Part shown: positions 1 to 6,335 of the stretch, one piece after another
How positions within the stretch are numbered: the first letter of the stretch is position 1
Layout: every line of letters begins with the position of its first letter
Origin: DATKMS01 sp041497995
GTDB taxonomy: Bacteria; Desulfobacterota; Binatia; HRBIN30
Direction: 5' to 3'
Assembly: GCA_041497995.1 (NCBI GenBank)
Contig: JBGQHM010000108.1
Span: 1-17,328, forward strand
Length of the DNA: 17,328 bases
The notes under the pieces: generated by a model
Seen by the model: the letters and a program-made list of their open reading frames with translations, nothing else
What the model was told of the DNA's origin: nothing
The model's database searches: none
Position numbers and translations under genes: made by a program

Positions 1-190
1 ATACGACTCTCGCCGCGCGTAGCCGCCGCGACACGCTCGCCACGCACTCGGCGGCAGGGGGCACGTGCTCCCGGAGCCTCCCCGCGTCCGCGGCGCGGTT
101 TCGGAGGCAGGACTCGCCCCCTTAGAGCGGAGTTATGGTCATTCCGAAAAGTCTTGCGTGATCAGAGCGCGGGAGGTACGCTCCCGACGC

Positions 191-1015
191 ATGTTCTCGG
201 CTCAACGCCTGCCGGTTGTTCTCATCGCCACCGCCGCTTGGTTGCTCGTATGGAATGCGGCGGCCTCTGCGGGTTCGCGACATTACGTGCTGAACCCTGG
301 CAGCTCCATCACCTCGATGTGCAACGCGTGCGGTGAGCCTCCGAGCGCGCCAATGCCGTTGGTCGGTAGCTTTGACGTCACCGCCTTGCCCACGTCGTCC
401 GCCTCTGATGTGGCCGCGGTAACAGCAGTCAATCTTTCCAGCGCGCGGCACAGCTTGGGCGGCCACGGTTTCCTTCAACGGATCGGACCGGACCGACAGG
501 CCATGGTGCTCGAAGCCCAGATCAACGGCGAGAAAGTCCTCTTCACCAGCGGCCGACGGCAGCATGCCGATGCCGGCAACGTCACCATCATCCTTTCGTC
601 ACCGCGGACCGGCGAGCACACGTACGTCTTGGTGATCTCAGCTTCTCCGGTCAACGATCAGCCCGCCGATGCGGATAGTGACGGCGTCCCCGATGCACAG
701 GACAACTGCCCTACCGTCCCAAACAGCGATCAGCGCGATAGCGACGGGGACCACGTGGGTGACGCGTGCGATCAGTGCCCGGGCACGACCGACGGATTGG
801 TGACTCAGCAAGGGTGCGGCGTCGCGCAGCTCTGCCCATGCGATGGCCCCACTTCAGGCCAGCAGTGGCAGAGTCAGACTGAATATCTGCGCTGTGTCGC
901 GCGCAGCACGCGCACATTTCGGCGCAACGGCCAGATGTCACGCACCGAGAGCTTGGAGATGCTGCGCCGCGCCAGCCGTTCGGGCTGCGGCCGAACCATC
1001 ATCGCCATGGGCTAG
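191..1015 (+). CDS. secreted thrombospondin type 3 repeat protein
   Basis: Predicted secreted protein of 274 residues. Residues 1-27 look like a Sec signal peptide: a basic residue, a hydrophobic core and an ASA cleavage site before GSRHY. Residues 28-155 form a beta-rich region of unknown family. Residues 160-198 hold two thrombospondin type 3-like calcium-binding motifs (DADSDGVPDAQDNCP, then DSDGDHVGDACDQCP). The C-terminal part is Cys-rich, with CPCDG, a Trp/Tyr-Cys segment and a final GCG, and resembles tails I associate with other TSP3 proteins of environmental deltaproteobacteria. The ATG at 191 is chosen because it begins the signal peptide and has GGAGG at 172-176, a rather long spacing. 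An in-frame GTG at 65 would place about 42 residues in front of the signal peptide and is unlikely. Exact function is unknown; calcium binding at the cell surface or outside is inferred. Confidence 0.82.
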   Translation: MFSAQRLPVVLIATAAWLLVWNAAASAGSRHYVLNPGSSITSMCNACGEPPSAPMPLVGSFDVTALPTSSASDVAAVTAVNLSSARHSLGGHGFLQRIGPDRQAMVLEAQINGEKVLFTSGRRQHADAGNVTIILSSPRTGEHTYVLVISASPVNDQPADADSDGVPDAQDNCPTVPNSDQRDSDGDHVGDACDQCPGTTDGLVTQQGCGVAQLCPCDGPTSGQQWQSQTEYLRCVARSTRTFRRNGQMSRTESLEMLRRASRSGCGRTIIAMG

Positions 1016-1039
1016 CGGGGCAAGGCGAGGGCGCCCCGC
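1015..1039. terminator. GC-rich hairpin between convergent genes
   Basis: A perfect 7-bp inverted repeat (GCGGGGC at 1015-1021, GCCCCGC at 1033-1039) has an 11-nt loop. It starts at the last base of the stop codon of the secreted-protein gene. It lies 14 bases from the stop of the convergent small gene, so it could serve both. Neither strand has a T-tract, so it is not a classical intrinsic terminator. Confidence 0.3.
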
Positions 1040-1052
1040 CGCGCGCAGCACC

Positions 1053-1208
1053 CTACTTCCTGTGATGCGTGCCGCCGTACCCGGAAGTCGATTCTACCGC
1101 CGACTCGGTTGCCGCGTTCAGATAGCTCAGGATTGCAGGGGCATCGAGCCGCTCGTACAGATACATCGATGCAGCACCTAAGACCAGTCCGTAAAACCAT
1201 TGGCGCAC
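1053..1208 (-). CDS. small putative membrane-associated protein, 51 aa
   Basis: Short gene read by eye on the minus strand; no family recognised. It starts at GTG (1206-1208) with GAGG at 1218-1221, nine bases upstream, and ends at TAG (1053-1055). The product begins MRQWFYGLVLGAASMYLYER. Residues 3-19 form a hydrophobic, aromatic-rich stretch that could be one membrane helix. A short helical segment (LDAPAILSYLNAATESAVES) and a polar tail with GYGG, HH and RK follow. A sigma70-like promoter sits directly upstream. The composition looks like a real protein, unlike the Arg/Cys-rich translations of the other frames here. The gene is convergent with the secreted-protein gene and divergent from the SDR gene. 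Main doubt: short length and no homologue check. Confidence 0.55.
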   Translation of the reverse strand: MRQWFYGLVLGAASMYLYERLDAPAILSYLNAATESAVESTSGYGGTHHRK

Positions 1209-1228
1209 GGTAAGATACCTCGACGCGA

Positions 1229-1257
1229 ATGATACTCAGCGCGGGGAACGAGGTCAA
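1229..1257 (-). promoter_or_regulatory. sigma70-like promoter for the 51-aa gene
   Basis: On the minus strand, a TTGACC -35 box (1252-1257) is separated by exactly 17 bases from a TATCAT -10 box (1229-1234). Each matches five of six consensus positions. The implied transcript would start near 1222, just before the GAGG ribosome site at 1218-1221 and the GTG start at 1208, giving a very short leader. Confidence 0.5.
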
Positions 1258-1387
1258 AGGCGAATCCTCGCGTGGAGCCAAACTTGACAAGGCGGGATTT
1301 TTCTTGGCAGATACTTGCGGTTTGTCCTGAATCGCTTCGAGACAATCTGAACCGCTGAATCAAAGATTCATTCCAAAGGAGGAAGGC

Positions 1388-2335
1388 ATGGCACGTCTGC
1401 TGGAGGGAAAAGTCGCGGTGATCACCGGATCTGGTCGGGGCATCGGACGCGAAGAAGCACTGTTGATGGCGAAGCATGGCGCGAAGATTGTGGTCAACGA
1501 CCTGGGTGCGCACTTCGACGGGAGTGGGCAAGCGACCGGCTCGCCCGCGCAGGAAGTCGTCGCCGAGATCAAGAAGATGGGCGGCGACGCCGTGGCCAAC
1601 GGGGAGAGCGTCTCCGACTTCAAGGGCGCCAAGCGCATCATTCAGTGCGCAATCGACACCTTCGGCAAGCTCAACATCGTGGTGAACAACGCCGGCATCT
1701 TGCGCGATCGAATGATTTTCAACATGGCCGAGGAAGACTGGGACGCGGTCATCGCTGTCCACCTCAAGGGGTCATTTAACATGGCGCGCCACGCCTGCGA
1801 GTACTGGCGCGAGGAGCACAAGAAGGGCAACATCCTCAACGGCCGTATCATCAACACCGCCTCCGACGCCGGCTTACTTGGGAACCTCGGGCAGGGGAAC
1901 TACGGGTCCGCCAAAGCCGCGCTGGCAGCGATGGCGATCATCATCGACAAGGAGATGGCAAAGTACGGTGTCACAGCCAATGCTATCGCGCCGATCGCGC
2001 GTACGCGGTTGACGGTGGATGCCACGCCGTCGACGGCCGCGATCATGGGCCGACAAGTGGCCGCAGGCGAGTTCGACGCGTTCGCACCCGAACACATCTC
2101 CCCGCTGGTCGCCTGGCTCGCCAGTGACGACGCCAAGAATGTGCACGGCGAGATCTTCCGCGTCGGCGCCGGCACAGTGTGGCTCATGCAGGGCTGGCAC
2201 AGCGTCGGCAAGGTGTCGAAGCGCGCTGTGTGGGACGCCGCCGACTTGGGCACCGCATTGAAGACCGAGTTAGCCAAAGGCGCCACAGCTAAGGAAGACA
2301 TGGGCTCGCTGCTGGCCAGCGCGCTGTCCTCCTAG
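1388..2335 (+). CDS. SDR-family dehydrogenase, MFE-2/3-hydroxyacyl-CoA type
   Basis: Cytoplasmic NAD(P)-dependent short-chain dehydrogenase/reductase of 315 residues. Seen: the cofactor motif TGSGRGIG (13-20), Asp38 at the end of the second strand (favours NAD over NADP), NNAG (100-103), catalytic Ser159, and the Tyr172-x3-Lys176 pair in YGSAK. The VVNDLG turn, the WREEHKKG insert and the long C-terminal extension after residue 240 resemble the dehydrogenase part of peroxisomal multifunctional enzyme type 2. A role in oxidising 3-hydroxyacyl-CoA during degradation of fatty or other acyl-CoAs is therefore likely but inferred. The start is firm: AAAGGAGG lies at 1375-1382 before ATG. No partner beta-oxidation gene is adjacent, so it is probably transcribed alone, ending before the hairpin at 2356-2393. 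Confidence 0.9.
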   Translation: MARLLEGKVAVITGSGRGIGREEALLMAKHGAKIVVNDLGAHFDGSGQATGSPAQEVVAEIKKMGGDAVANGESVSDFKGAKRIIQCAIDTFGKLNIVVNNAGILRDRMIFNMAEEDWDAVIAVHLKGSFNMARHACEYWREEHKKGNILNGRIINTASDAGLLGNLGQGNYGSAKAALAAMAIIIDKEMAKYGVTANAIAPIARTRLTVDATPSTAAIMGRQVAAGEFDAFAPEHISPLVAWLASDDAKNVHGEIFRVGAGTVWLMQGWHSVGKVSKRAVWDAADLGTALKTELAKGATAKEDMGSLLASALSS

Positions 2336-2355
2336 TCACCGCAATACGCGCCTTC

Positions 2356-2393
2356 GGTTGGCGGTCTGGGACACGTGTGCCGGACCGCCGACT
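2356..2393 (+). terminator. strong hairpin after the SDR gene
   Basis: Positions 2356-2369 can pair with 2380-2393 over 14 bp, with three G-T wobbles. The core GGCGGTC/GACCGCC is perfect and the loop is 10 nt. The loop contains the palindrome ACACGTGT (2371-2378). It lies 20 bases after the SDR stop and ends 13 bases before the TTG favoured as start of the phosphatase gene. The sequence after it is only moderately T-rich. It may act as a terminator for the SDR gene, or as a translation-control element of the phosphatase gene, since a possible GTG start (2377) lies in its loop. Confidence 0.45.
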
Positions 2394-2406
2394 CAGGTTC
2401 ATCATC

Positions 2407-2889
2407 TTGCCACCCTACCGAAAAATCCTCTTCATCTGTCACGCCAACACGAGTCGCAGCGTGATCGCGGAGGCACTGCTCAAGCGCATGCTGGAGGAGC
2501 GCGCTTTGCACGCGCACCTGACGGTCGAGTCGGGTGGCATTGCCTCGTACGCGCGCGACGGCGCCCTGGTTTCGATGGATGCGCGCCTGGTGCTGCGCGA
2601 CGAAGGTATCCACGTGTCGTCGGACGCAACTTCGACCGACCTCAAGCGCAATCGGCATCTGATCGAAGACGCTGACCTGATCCTGGCTATGACCGAGGAG
2701 CAGGTGCAGATGCTGCGTGACGCGTTTCCTGAGGCCGCGGGCAAGGAAGTCTATACCTTGAAGGCGTTCGCCGGCGGACACGGCAACATCGAAGACCCGG
2801 TAGGGAAGGGTGAGGACTACTACGCCGCGTGCCGCGACGAGATCAAGGACTGCCTTGAACGCGCCATGGCACGGTTGGCACCGCAGTGA
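2407..2889 (+). CDS. low-molecular-weight protein tyrosine phosphatase family protein
   Basis: Member of the LMW-PTP/arsenate-reductase-like fold, acting on phosphotyrosine or phosphoarginine proteins, or on another phosphate ester or oxyanion. Seen: the phosphate-binding loop CHANTSRS near the N-terminus, which fits C-x5-R; the helix IAEALLKRML; and EDPVGKG, whose Asp-Pro supplies the usual general acid. The loop has His-Ala where many relatives have x-Gly. Two starts are possible. TTG 2407, with AGG at 2395-2397, puts the catalytic loop about ten residues from the N-terminus, as is normal, and gives 160 aa. GTG 2377 gives 170 aa but lies in the loop of a strong hairpin. The stop overlaps the next start by four bases (GTGA), so translation is coupled to the CoA-binding gene. 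The natural substrate cannot be told from sequence. Confidence 0.85.
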   Translation: MPPYRKILFICHANTSRSVIAEALLKRMLEERALHAHLTVESGGIASYARDGALVSMDARLVLRDEGIHVSSDATSTDLKRNRHLIEDADLILAMTEEQVQMLRDAFPEAAGKEVYTLKAFAGGHGNIEDPVGKGEDYYAACRDEIKDCLERAMARLAPQ

Positions 2890-3329
2890 GCCGACCGCTT
2901 CGTGCACTGCACCACCGCATGTTTCACAACCCTCCAGACAGTGTGATCCGCGAGATCTTGGTGCGGCCGCAGCGCATCGCGGTAGTCGGCTGCTCGCCCG
3001 ACCCGAGGCGTGACAGTCATCGGATCGCGCGGCTGTTGATCGAGAAAGGTCACACCGTGTTCCCGGTCAATCCGCAGGTGACGACCATTCTCGATCGACC
3101 CTGTTACCCCACGCTCCGAGCGATTCCCAACCCGATTGACGTGGTTGATATCTTCCGCCGCGCCGACCAGGCCGGCGCCGTCGTCGATGAGGCCACAGCG
3201 GTGGGTGCGCGCATCGTGTGGATGCAACTCGGCGTCGTCGACGAGGCCGCTGCCGCACGGGCGCAAGCGGCGGGGCTGACGGTCGTGATGGACCGGTGCC
3301 CGGCGATCGAGTACCGCCGGTTGTGGTGA
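2886..3329 (+). CDS. CoA-binding domain protein, YccU type
   Basis: Small cytoplasmic Rossmann-fold protein of 147 residues (136 if it starts at ATG 2919), of the CoA_binding domain group that includes YccU. Seen: VVGCSPDPRRDSHRIARLL (33-51), the nucleotide-binding loop typical of the family; GHTVFPVNPQ (55-64); the IDVVDIFRRADQ strand-helix (84-95); and VVMDRCPAIE (133-142), the conserved C-terminal signature. The family binds CoA or a similar nucleotide; no enzymatic activity is established for the short members, as far as I know. GTG 2886 overlaps the phosphatase stop by four bases, and the Nudix gene starts seven bases after this stop, so the three are almost certainly one transcript. Confidence 0.85.
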   Translation: MSRPLRALHHRMFHNPPDSVIREILVRPQRIAVVGCSPDPRRDSHRIARLLIEKGHTVFPVNPQVTTILDRPCYPTLRAIPNPIDVVDIFRRADQAGAVVDEATAVGARIVWMQLGVVDEAAAARAQAAGLTVVMDRCPAIEYRRLW

Positions 3330-3336
3330 AGCGACG

Positions 3337-3885
3337 ATGCGCTGGGACATCATCCGATCCGAGATCATTTTCCGCTGTCACATCTTCTCCGTCAGGCGCG
3401 ACCAGAGCCGTTCGCAGGGGACCGGCCAGACGCACGACTTCCATGTCCTTGAGGCCGCCGACTGGGTGAACGTCGTCCCGCTGACTCGCGACGGACACGT
3501 GGTGATGGTTCGACAGTTTCGACACGGCATCCGCGACCTGACCCTCGAGGTTCCGGCCGGGCTCATCGACGACAGCGACACGGCGCCGTCCGCAGCGGCG
3601 TTGCGCGAACTGCGTGAAGAGACCGGATACGCCACCGCCCACATCGCGCCGTTGGGTGCCATCCACCCCAATCCGGCACTCATGAACAACCGCTGCCACA
3701 TGTTCGTTGCACACGACGTTGAGAAAGTTGGGGCACCGCAGTGGGATAGCACCGAGGAGCTGGCAGTGGAGGCCGTGCGACTCGATCAGGTTCCGGAGTT
3801 GATTCGCAACGGAATCATCAGCAACGCGCTGACGGTGGTCGCCTTTCATCTCTTGAGCCTCACATCCGGTGCGGGCGGCGCGTGA
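3337..3885 (+). CDS. Nudix hydrolase, ADP-ribose pyrophosphatase-like
   Basis: Cytoplasmic Nudix hydrolase of 182 residues, probably cleaving ADP-ribose or another nucleoside diphosphate linked to X. Seen: a VVMVRQFRHG strand (55-64), EVPAGLIDD leading into the Nudix box, and ALRELREETGY (88-98) with the metal-binding Glu residues. The box departs from the strict G-x5-E-x7-RE spacing: Asp81 stands at the first acidic position and one extra residue precedes Arg90-Glu91. This is a D-x8-RE variant that I recall from other Nudix proteins and is probably functional. Residues 107-120 (GAIHPNPALMNNRC) form the substrate-side loop. It sits at the end of the phosphatase/CoA-binding/Nudix unit, starting seven bases after the preceding stop. 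Confidence 0.87.
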   Translation: MRWDIIRSEIIFRCHIFSVRRDQSRSQGTGQTHDFHVLEAADWVNVVPLTRDGHVVMVRQFRHGIRDLTLEVPAGLIDDSDTAPSAAALRELREETGYATAHIAPLGAIHPNPALMNNRCHMFVAHDVEKVGAPQWDSTEELAVEAVRLDQVPELIRNGIISNALTVVAFHLLSLTSGAGGA

Positions 3886-3899
3886 GGGCTGTCCCTCGC
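3882..3899 (+). terminator. stem-loop at the end of the Nudix gene
   Basis: GAGGG (3884-3888) and CCCTC (3893-3897) pair perfectly around a 4-nt loop. A wobble and one further G-C pair extend this to seven pairs. It overlaps the Nudix stop codon and has no T-tract, so a weak or Rho-assisted terminator or an mRNA 3'-end stabiliser is more likely than an intrinsic terminator. Confidence 0.25.
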
Positions 3900-3986
3900 C
3901 CACGCCACTAGCGTCGCGGCGCCGGTTTGGAGTAGAAGCAACGTGCATCGCAGCGGCGGTGCGAGCTTTGGGAGAGGAGGTCGTGC

Positions 3987-5462
3987 ATGAGTACAGGCAG
4001 CACCACGGCGCGCATTGCGGAATGGGTCGCCCAGACGCATTTCGAGGATCTGCCCCGCCGCGTCACGGAGGAGGCAAAGAACCAGATCCTGAGCGTGATC
4101 GCCGCGGTCCATGCTGGCCACTTCTCCGACGCGGGCCGCACGGTAAGCCGGACAGTCAAAGACTGGTCGGGCGGTAAAGACGCGACCATGATCCCGTCTG
4201 GAGAGCGCACATCGCTGCACAATGCCATCTTCGCCAACACGGCGTTGAGCATGGCCTTGGATTTCGACGACTACCTCTTCGCAGGCCACACCGGGCACTC
4301 CGCTGTGCTGGTGACATTGGCGCTCGCCGAGAAAGTCGGAATCAGCGGGAAGGATTTCCTGCTGGCGCAGACCTTGGCGAACGAAATCGAGGGACGCTTG
4401 GGCGCGTCGGTGCTGCTCGGGCCGCTCAACGGCCAGATGTGGACGTTCATCCATTCCCTCGGCGCCGCAGTCATCACCGGCAAGGTCCTCGACCTCGATG
4501 CCCAACAGATTCAGTCCGCCATCGGCATCGCGCTGTCGCAGCCGACGCGCCCCCTGCAGGCGAGTTTCTTTGGTTCCGACGCCAAGATTCTGATGGCCTC
4601 GATGACCGCGCCGATTGGGGTACAAGCGGCGCAGCTGGCGGCCAGCGGCATGCGCGGCGCCGCCGATGTCCTCGACGGCCCCGAGGGCTTTGCCCACGTG
4701 TTCGCAACGCACCCGCTCATGGGTGCGTATGGCGGCTTCGGCAAAGTCTGGCTGACCGACACGCTGTGCTACAAAGTCTATCCGGGCTGCGCGTATATCG
4801 ACACCTCGATTGACTGTGTCCTGATGTTGGTCCGGACACACTCGATCGACGCAAAGAAGGTCAAGGAAGTGCACATCGCTGCAGGCCCACTCACGCTTGG
4901 AATGGAGGCGCTGGCCGCGCCGCACCTCAAGGGACCCGACAGCTTGCCGACAACGCTGAGCTTCACTGTCGGCTACAATGTCGCCGCGGCGCTCATGGAC
5001 AAGGAGCTCACGGCGCGGCAGTTCACGCGCGACCGAATCCACGACGCCGCAACCTGGGATTTGGCCAGCCGCGTCCACCTGACACTCGACGATGCCATCG
5101 GGCAGCGCACGCGCGAACGCTCGCTGGTGAAGACCATCAACGACGACAGTGGTGAGCACTACCAGTTGGATCTGAACAGTCTGGATCTGAGTGGGTTCAA
5201 GATGTCCTTCGGTGCGCGTGTGCGCATCGAGATGCATGACGGGCGCAGCTTCGAGCTCGAACAAGAAGTTCCACTCGGGGGAGCCGGCCGCTCGTTCGAG
5301 GAACGCCGCAAGGCGGTTGAAGACAAGTTCCGCCGGGAAACGCGCTATACCCTGCGGAAGGAAAAGATGGAGCGCGCAGTCGACTTGATCCTGCATCTCG
5401 AGCAGGCCAGCTCGGCACACCTGCGCGAGCTCGTCCGGCTGTGCTGTTCAGAGCGCGGTTGA
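3987..5462 (+). CDS. MmgE/PrpD family protein
   Basis: Cytoplasmic protein of 491 residues, close to the usual 450-500 of the family, which includes 2-methylcitrate dehydratase PrpD and cis-aconitate decarboxylase. Seen: the N-terminal helical domain with IAEWVAQTHFEDLP and LHNAIFANTALSMALDFDD (77-95); the family's AGHTGHSAV stretch (99-107); GKVLDLDAQQIQSAIGIALSQ; and the GFGKVWLTDTLCYKVYPGCAYI region beginning the C-terminal domain. The start is supported by GAGAGGAGG at 3972-3980. It is not next to prpB/prpC-like genes, so a classical methylcitrate cycle is not indicated; a dehydratase, isomerase or decarboxylase acting on another carboxylic acid is an inference. The 101-nt gap before it may hold its own promoter, but I see no clear boxes. 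Confidence 0.9.
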   Translation: MSTGSTTARIAEWVAQTHFEDLPRRVTEEAKNQILSVIAAVHAGHFSDAGRTVSRTVKDWSGGKDATMIPSGERTSLHNAIFANTALSMALDFDDYLFAGHTGHSAVLVTLALAEKVGISGKDFLLAQTLANEIEGRLGASVLLGPLNGQMWTFIHSLGAAVITGKVLDLDAQQIQSAIGIALSQPTRPLQASFFGSDAKILMASMTAPIGVQAAQLAASGMRGAADVLDGPEGFAHVFATHPLMGAYGGFGKVWLTDTLCYKVYPGCAYIDTSIDCVLMLVRTHSIDAKKVKEVHIAAGPLTLGMEALAAPHLKGPDSLPTTLSFTVGYNVAAALMDKELTARQFTRDRIHDAATWDLASRVHLTLDDAIGQRTRERSLVKTINDDSGEHYQLDLNSLDLSGFKMSFGARVRIEMHDGRSFELEQEVPLGGAGRSFEERRKAVEDKFRRETRYTLRKEKMERAVDLILHLEQASSAHLRELVRLCCSERG

Positions 5463-5482
5463 GACCCATTGCGCCGTAGTCT

Positions 5483-6259
5483 GTGGCCGATCAGCGACAG
5501 CGGCTGCCGGCGCTGCGGGTGCCGGAGTGGGAAACGATCCCGCACCTGGTCCACGGTTTCCTCGGCCGCTCAGGCGGAGCCAGTCGCGGACCATTTGCTG
5601 AGCTGAACCTCTCGTATCGCGTCGGCGATGCGACCGAGACGGTGCACGAGAACTGGCGCCGCGTCAGTGACGAGACTGGCGGTGTGCCGCGCTCACACGT
5701 GCAACAGGTGCACGGCGACCGCGTCGTCACCGTAGACAATGCAGGCGTCGACGGTGGAGAAGCGGACGCCATTGTGACCGGGGCGACCGCAGTCGCGGTG
5801 GGCGTCCTGACGGCGGACTGCGTTCCAATCTTGCTTGTGGCACCCCGAAACCGTGTCGTGGCGGCCGTGCATGCCGGGTGGCGCGGTACCCTTGCGGGCG
5901 TAGCGCAGCGGGCTGTGCAGCACGTCGCGGACGCCTTGGGCGCGCCGGTCACAGAGCTGCGTGTGGCGCTGGGGCCATCCATCGGCGGCTGCTGTTACGA
6001 AGTCGATCGCCAAGTCGCCGACGCACTCGAGCAGCGCTGGGGACCGATGCCTGACGCCGTACGGAAGCATACCGGTGCCAAGGCCATGATCGATCTGCGC
6101 CGCGCCAACGCGGCGATTCTGGAGCAAAGTGGCGTGCGTCGGACGCAGATGGTCACCATCGGACCGTGCACACGGTGCGCTAACACGGAGTACTTCTCAC
6201 ACCGCGCCGCCAATGGACCCACTGGGCGGCAATGGAGCTTCGTCGCCTGGCGTGCATGA
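5483..6259 (+). CDS. pgeF: PgeF/YfiH-type laccase-domain protein
   Basis: Cytoplasmic protein of 258 residues of the YfiH/PgeF family. The family was first called polyphenol oxidase or laccase-like. It is now linked to purine nucleoside phosphorolysis/deamination and, in E. coli, to removal of wrongly joined peptidoglycan precursors. The three metal ligands are visible: His77 (QQVHGDR), Cys113 (TADCVP) and His130 (VHAGWRG). Their 36- and 17-residue spacings match those I recall for E. coli YfiH. The C-terminal YFSHR and GRQWSF also fit. The start is taken at GTG 5483, 20 bases after the PrpD stop; no good ribosome site is visible, and GTG 5519 is an alternative. It follows the PrpD gene on the same strand but has no obvious functional link to it. 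Confidence 0.9.
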   Translation: MADQRQRLPALRVPEWETIPHLVHGFLGRSGGASRGPFAELNLSYRVGDATETVHENWRRVSDETGGVPRSHVQQVHGDRVVTVDNAGVDGGEADAIVTGATAVAVGVLTADCVPILLVAPRNRVVAAVHAGWRGTLAGVAQRAVQHVADALGAPVTELRVALGPSIGGCCYEVDRQVADALEQRWGPMPDAVRKHTGAKAMIDLRRANAAILEQSGVRRTQMVTIGPCTRCANTEYFSHRAANGPTGRQWSFVAWRA

Positions 6260-6284
6260 CAGGTATTGCCAAACAGGTATTGCC
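6259..6284. repeat. 12-bp direct repeat, 14-bp period
   Basis: ACAGGTATTGCC occurs at 6259-6270 and again, identical, at 6273-6284. It sits right behind the pgeF stop and some 50-75 bases ahead of the likely start of the regulator gene. It could be an operator for that gene or a simple local duplication. Confidence 0.6.
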
Positions 6285-6335
6285 CGTGTTGCGTCGCCGC
6301 CTGTTGATGGTCTAAAAGCGGAGCACGAATTGCAG

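Noticed and set aside
1284..1315. A perfect TTGACA with a downstream GATACT as a promoter for the SDR gene.
   Set aside because: The spacer would be 20 bases, too long, and no better -10 box stands at 16-18 bases. It may still be a promoter part, but I cannot support it.
1305..1320. A TGGCA...TTGC element before the SDR gene resembling a sigma54 promoter.
   Set aside because: The GG and GC pairs are 11 bases apart rather than 12, and this spacing is strict for sigma54. The only activator-like protein here has lost its sigma54 loop.
1229..1330. A 33-codon plus-strand frame beginning ATG ATA CTC.
   Set aside because: It has no ribosome site, lies across the minus-strand promoter, and its translation shows no features.
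3337..3885. Possible inactive Nudix protein because of the changed box spacing.
   Set aside because: The Asp-x8-Arg-Glu form also occurs, as I recall, in other Nudix proteins, and the metal-binding Glu residues are kept, so loss of function is not supported.
3846..5420. A 524-codon open frame on the minus strand opposite the MmgE/PrpD gene.
   Set aside because: It lies wholly antisense to a clear family member with a strong ribosome site, and its translation shows no recognisable domain. Long antisense frames are common in high-GC genes with GC-rich third positions.
6289..6316. A TTGCGT-16 bp-TCTAAA promoter before the regulator gene.
   Set aside because: The -35 box matches only three of six positions, and the gene may simply be read through from pgeF.
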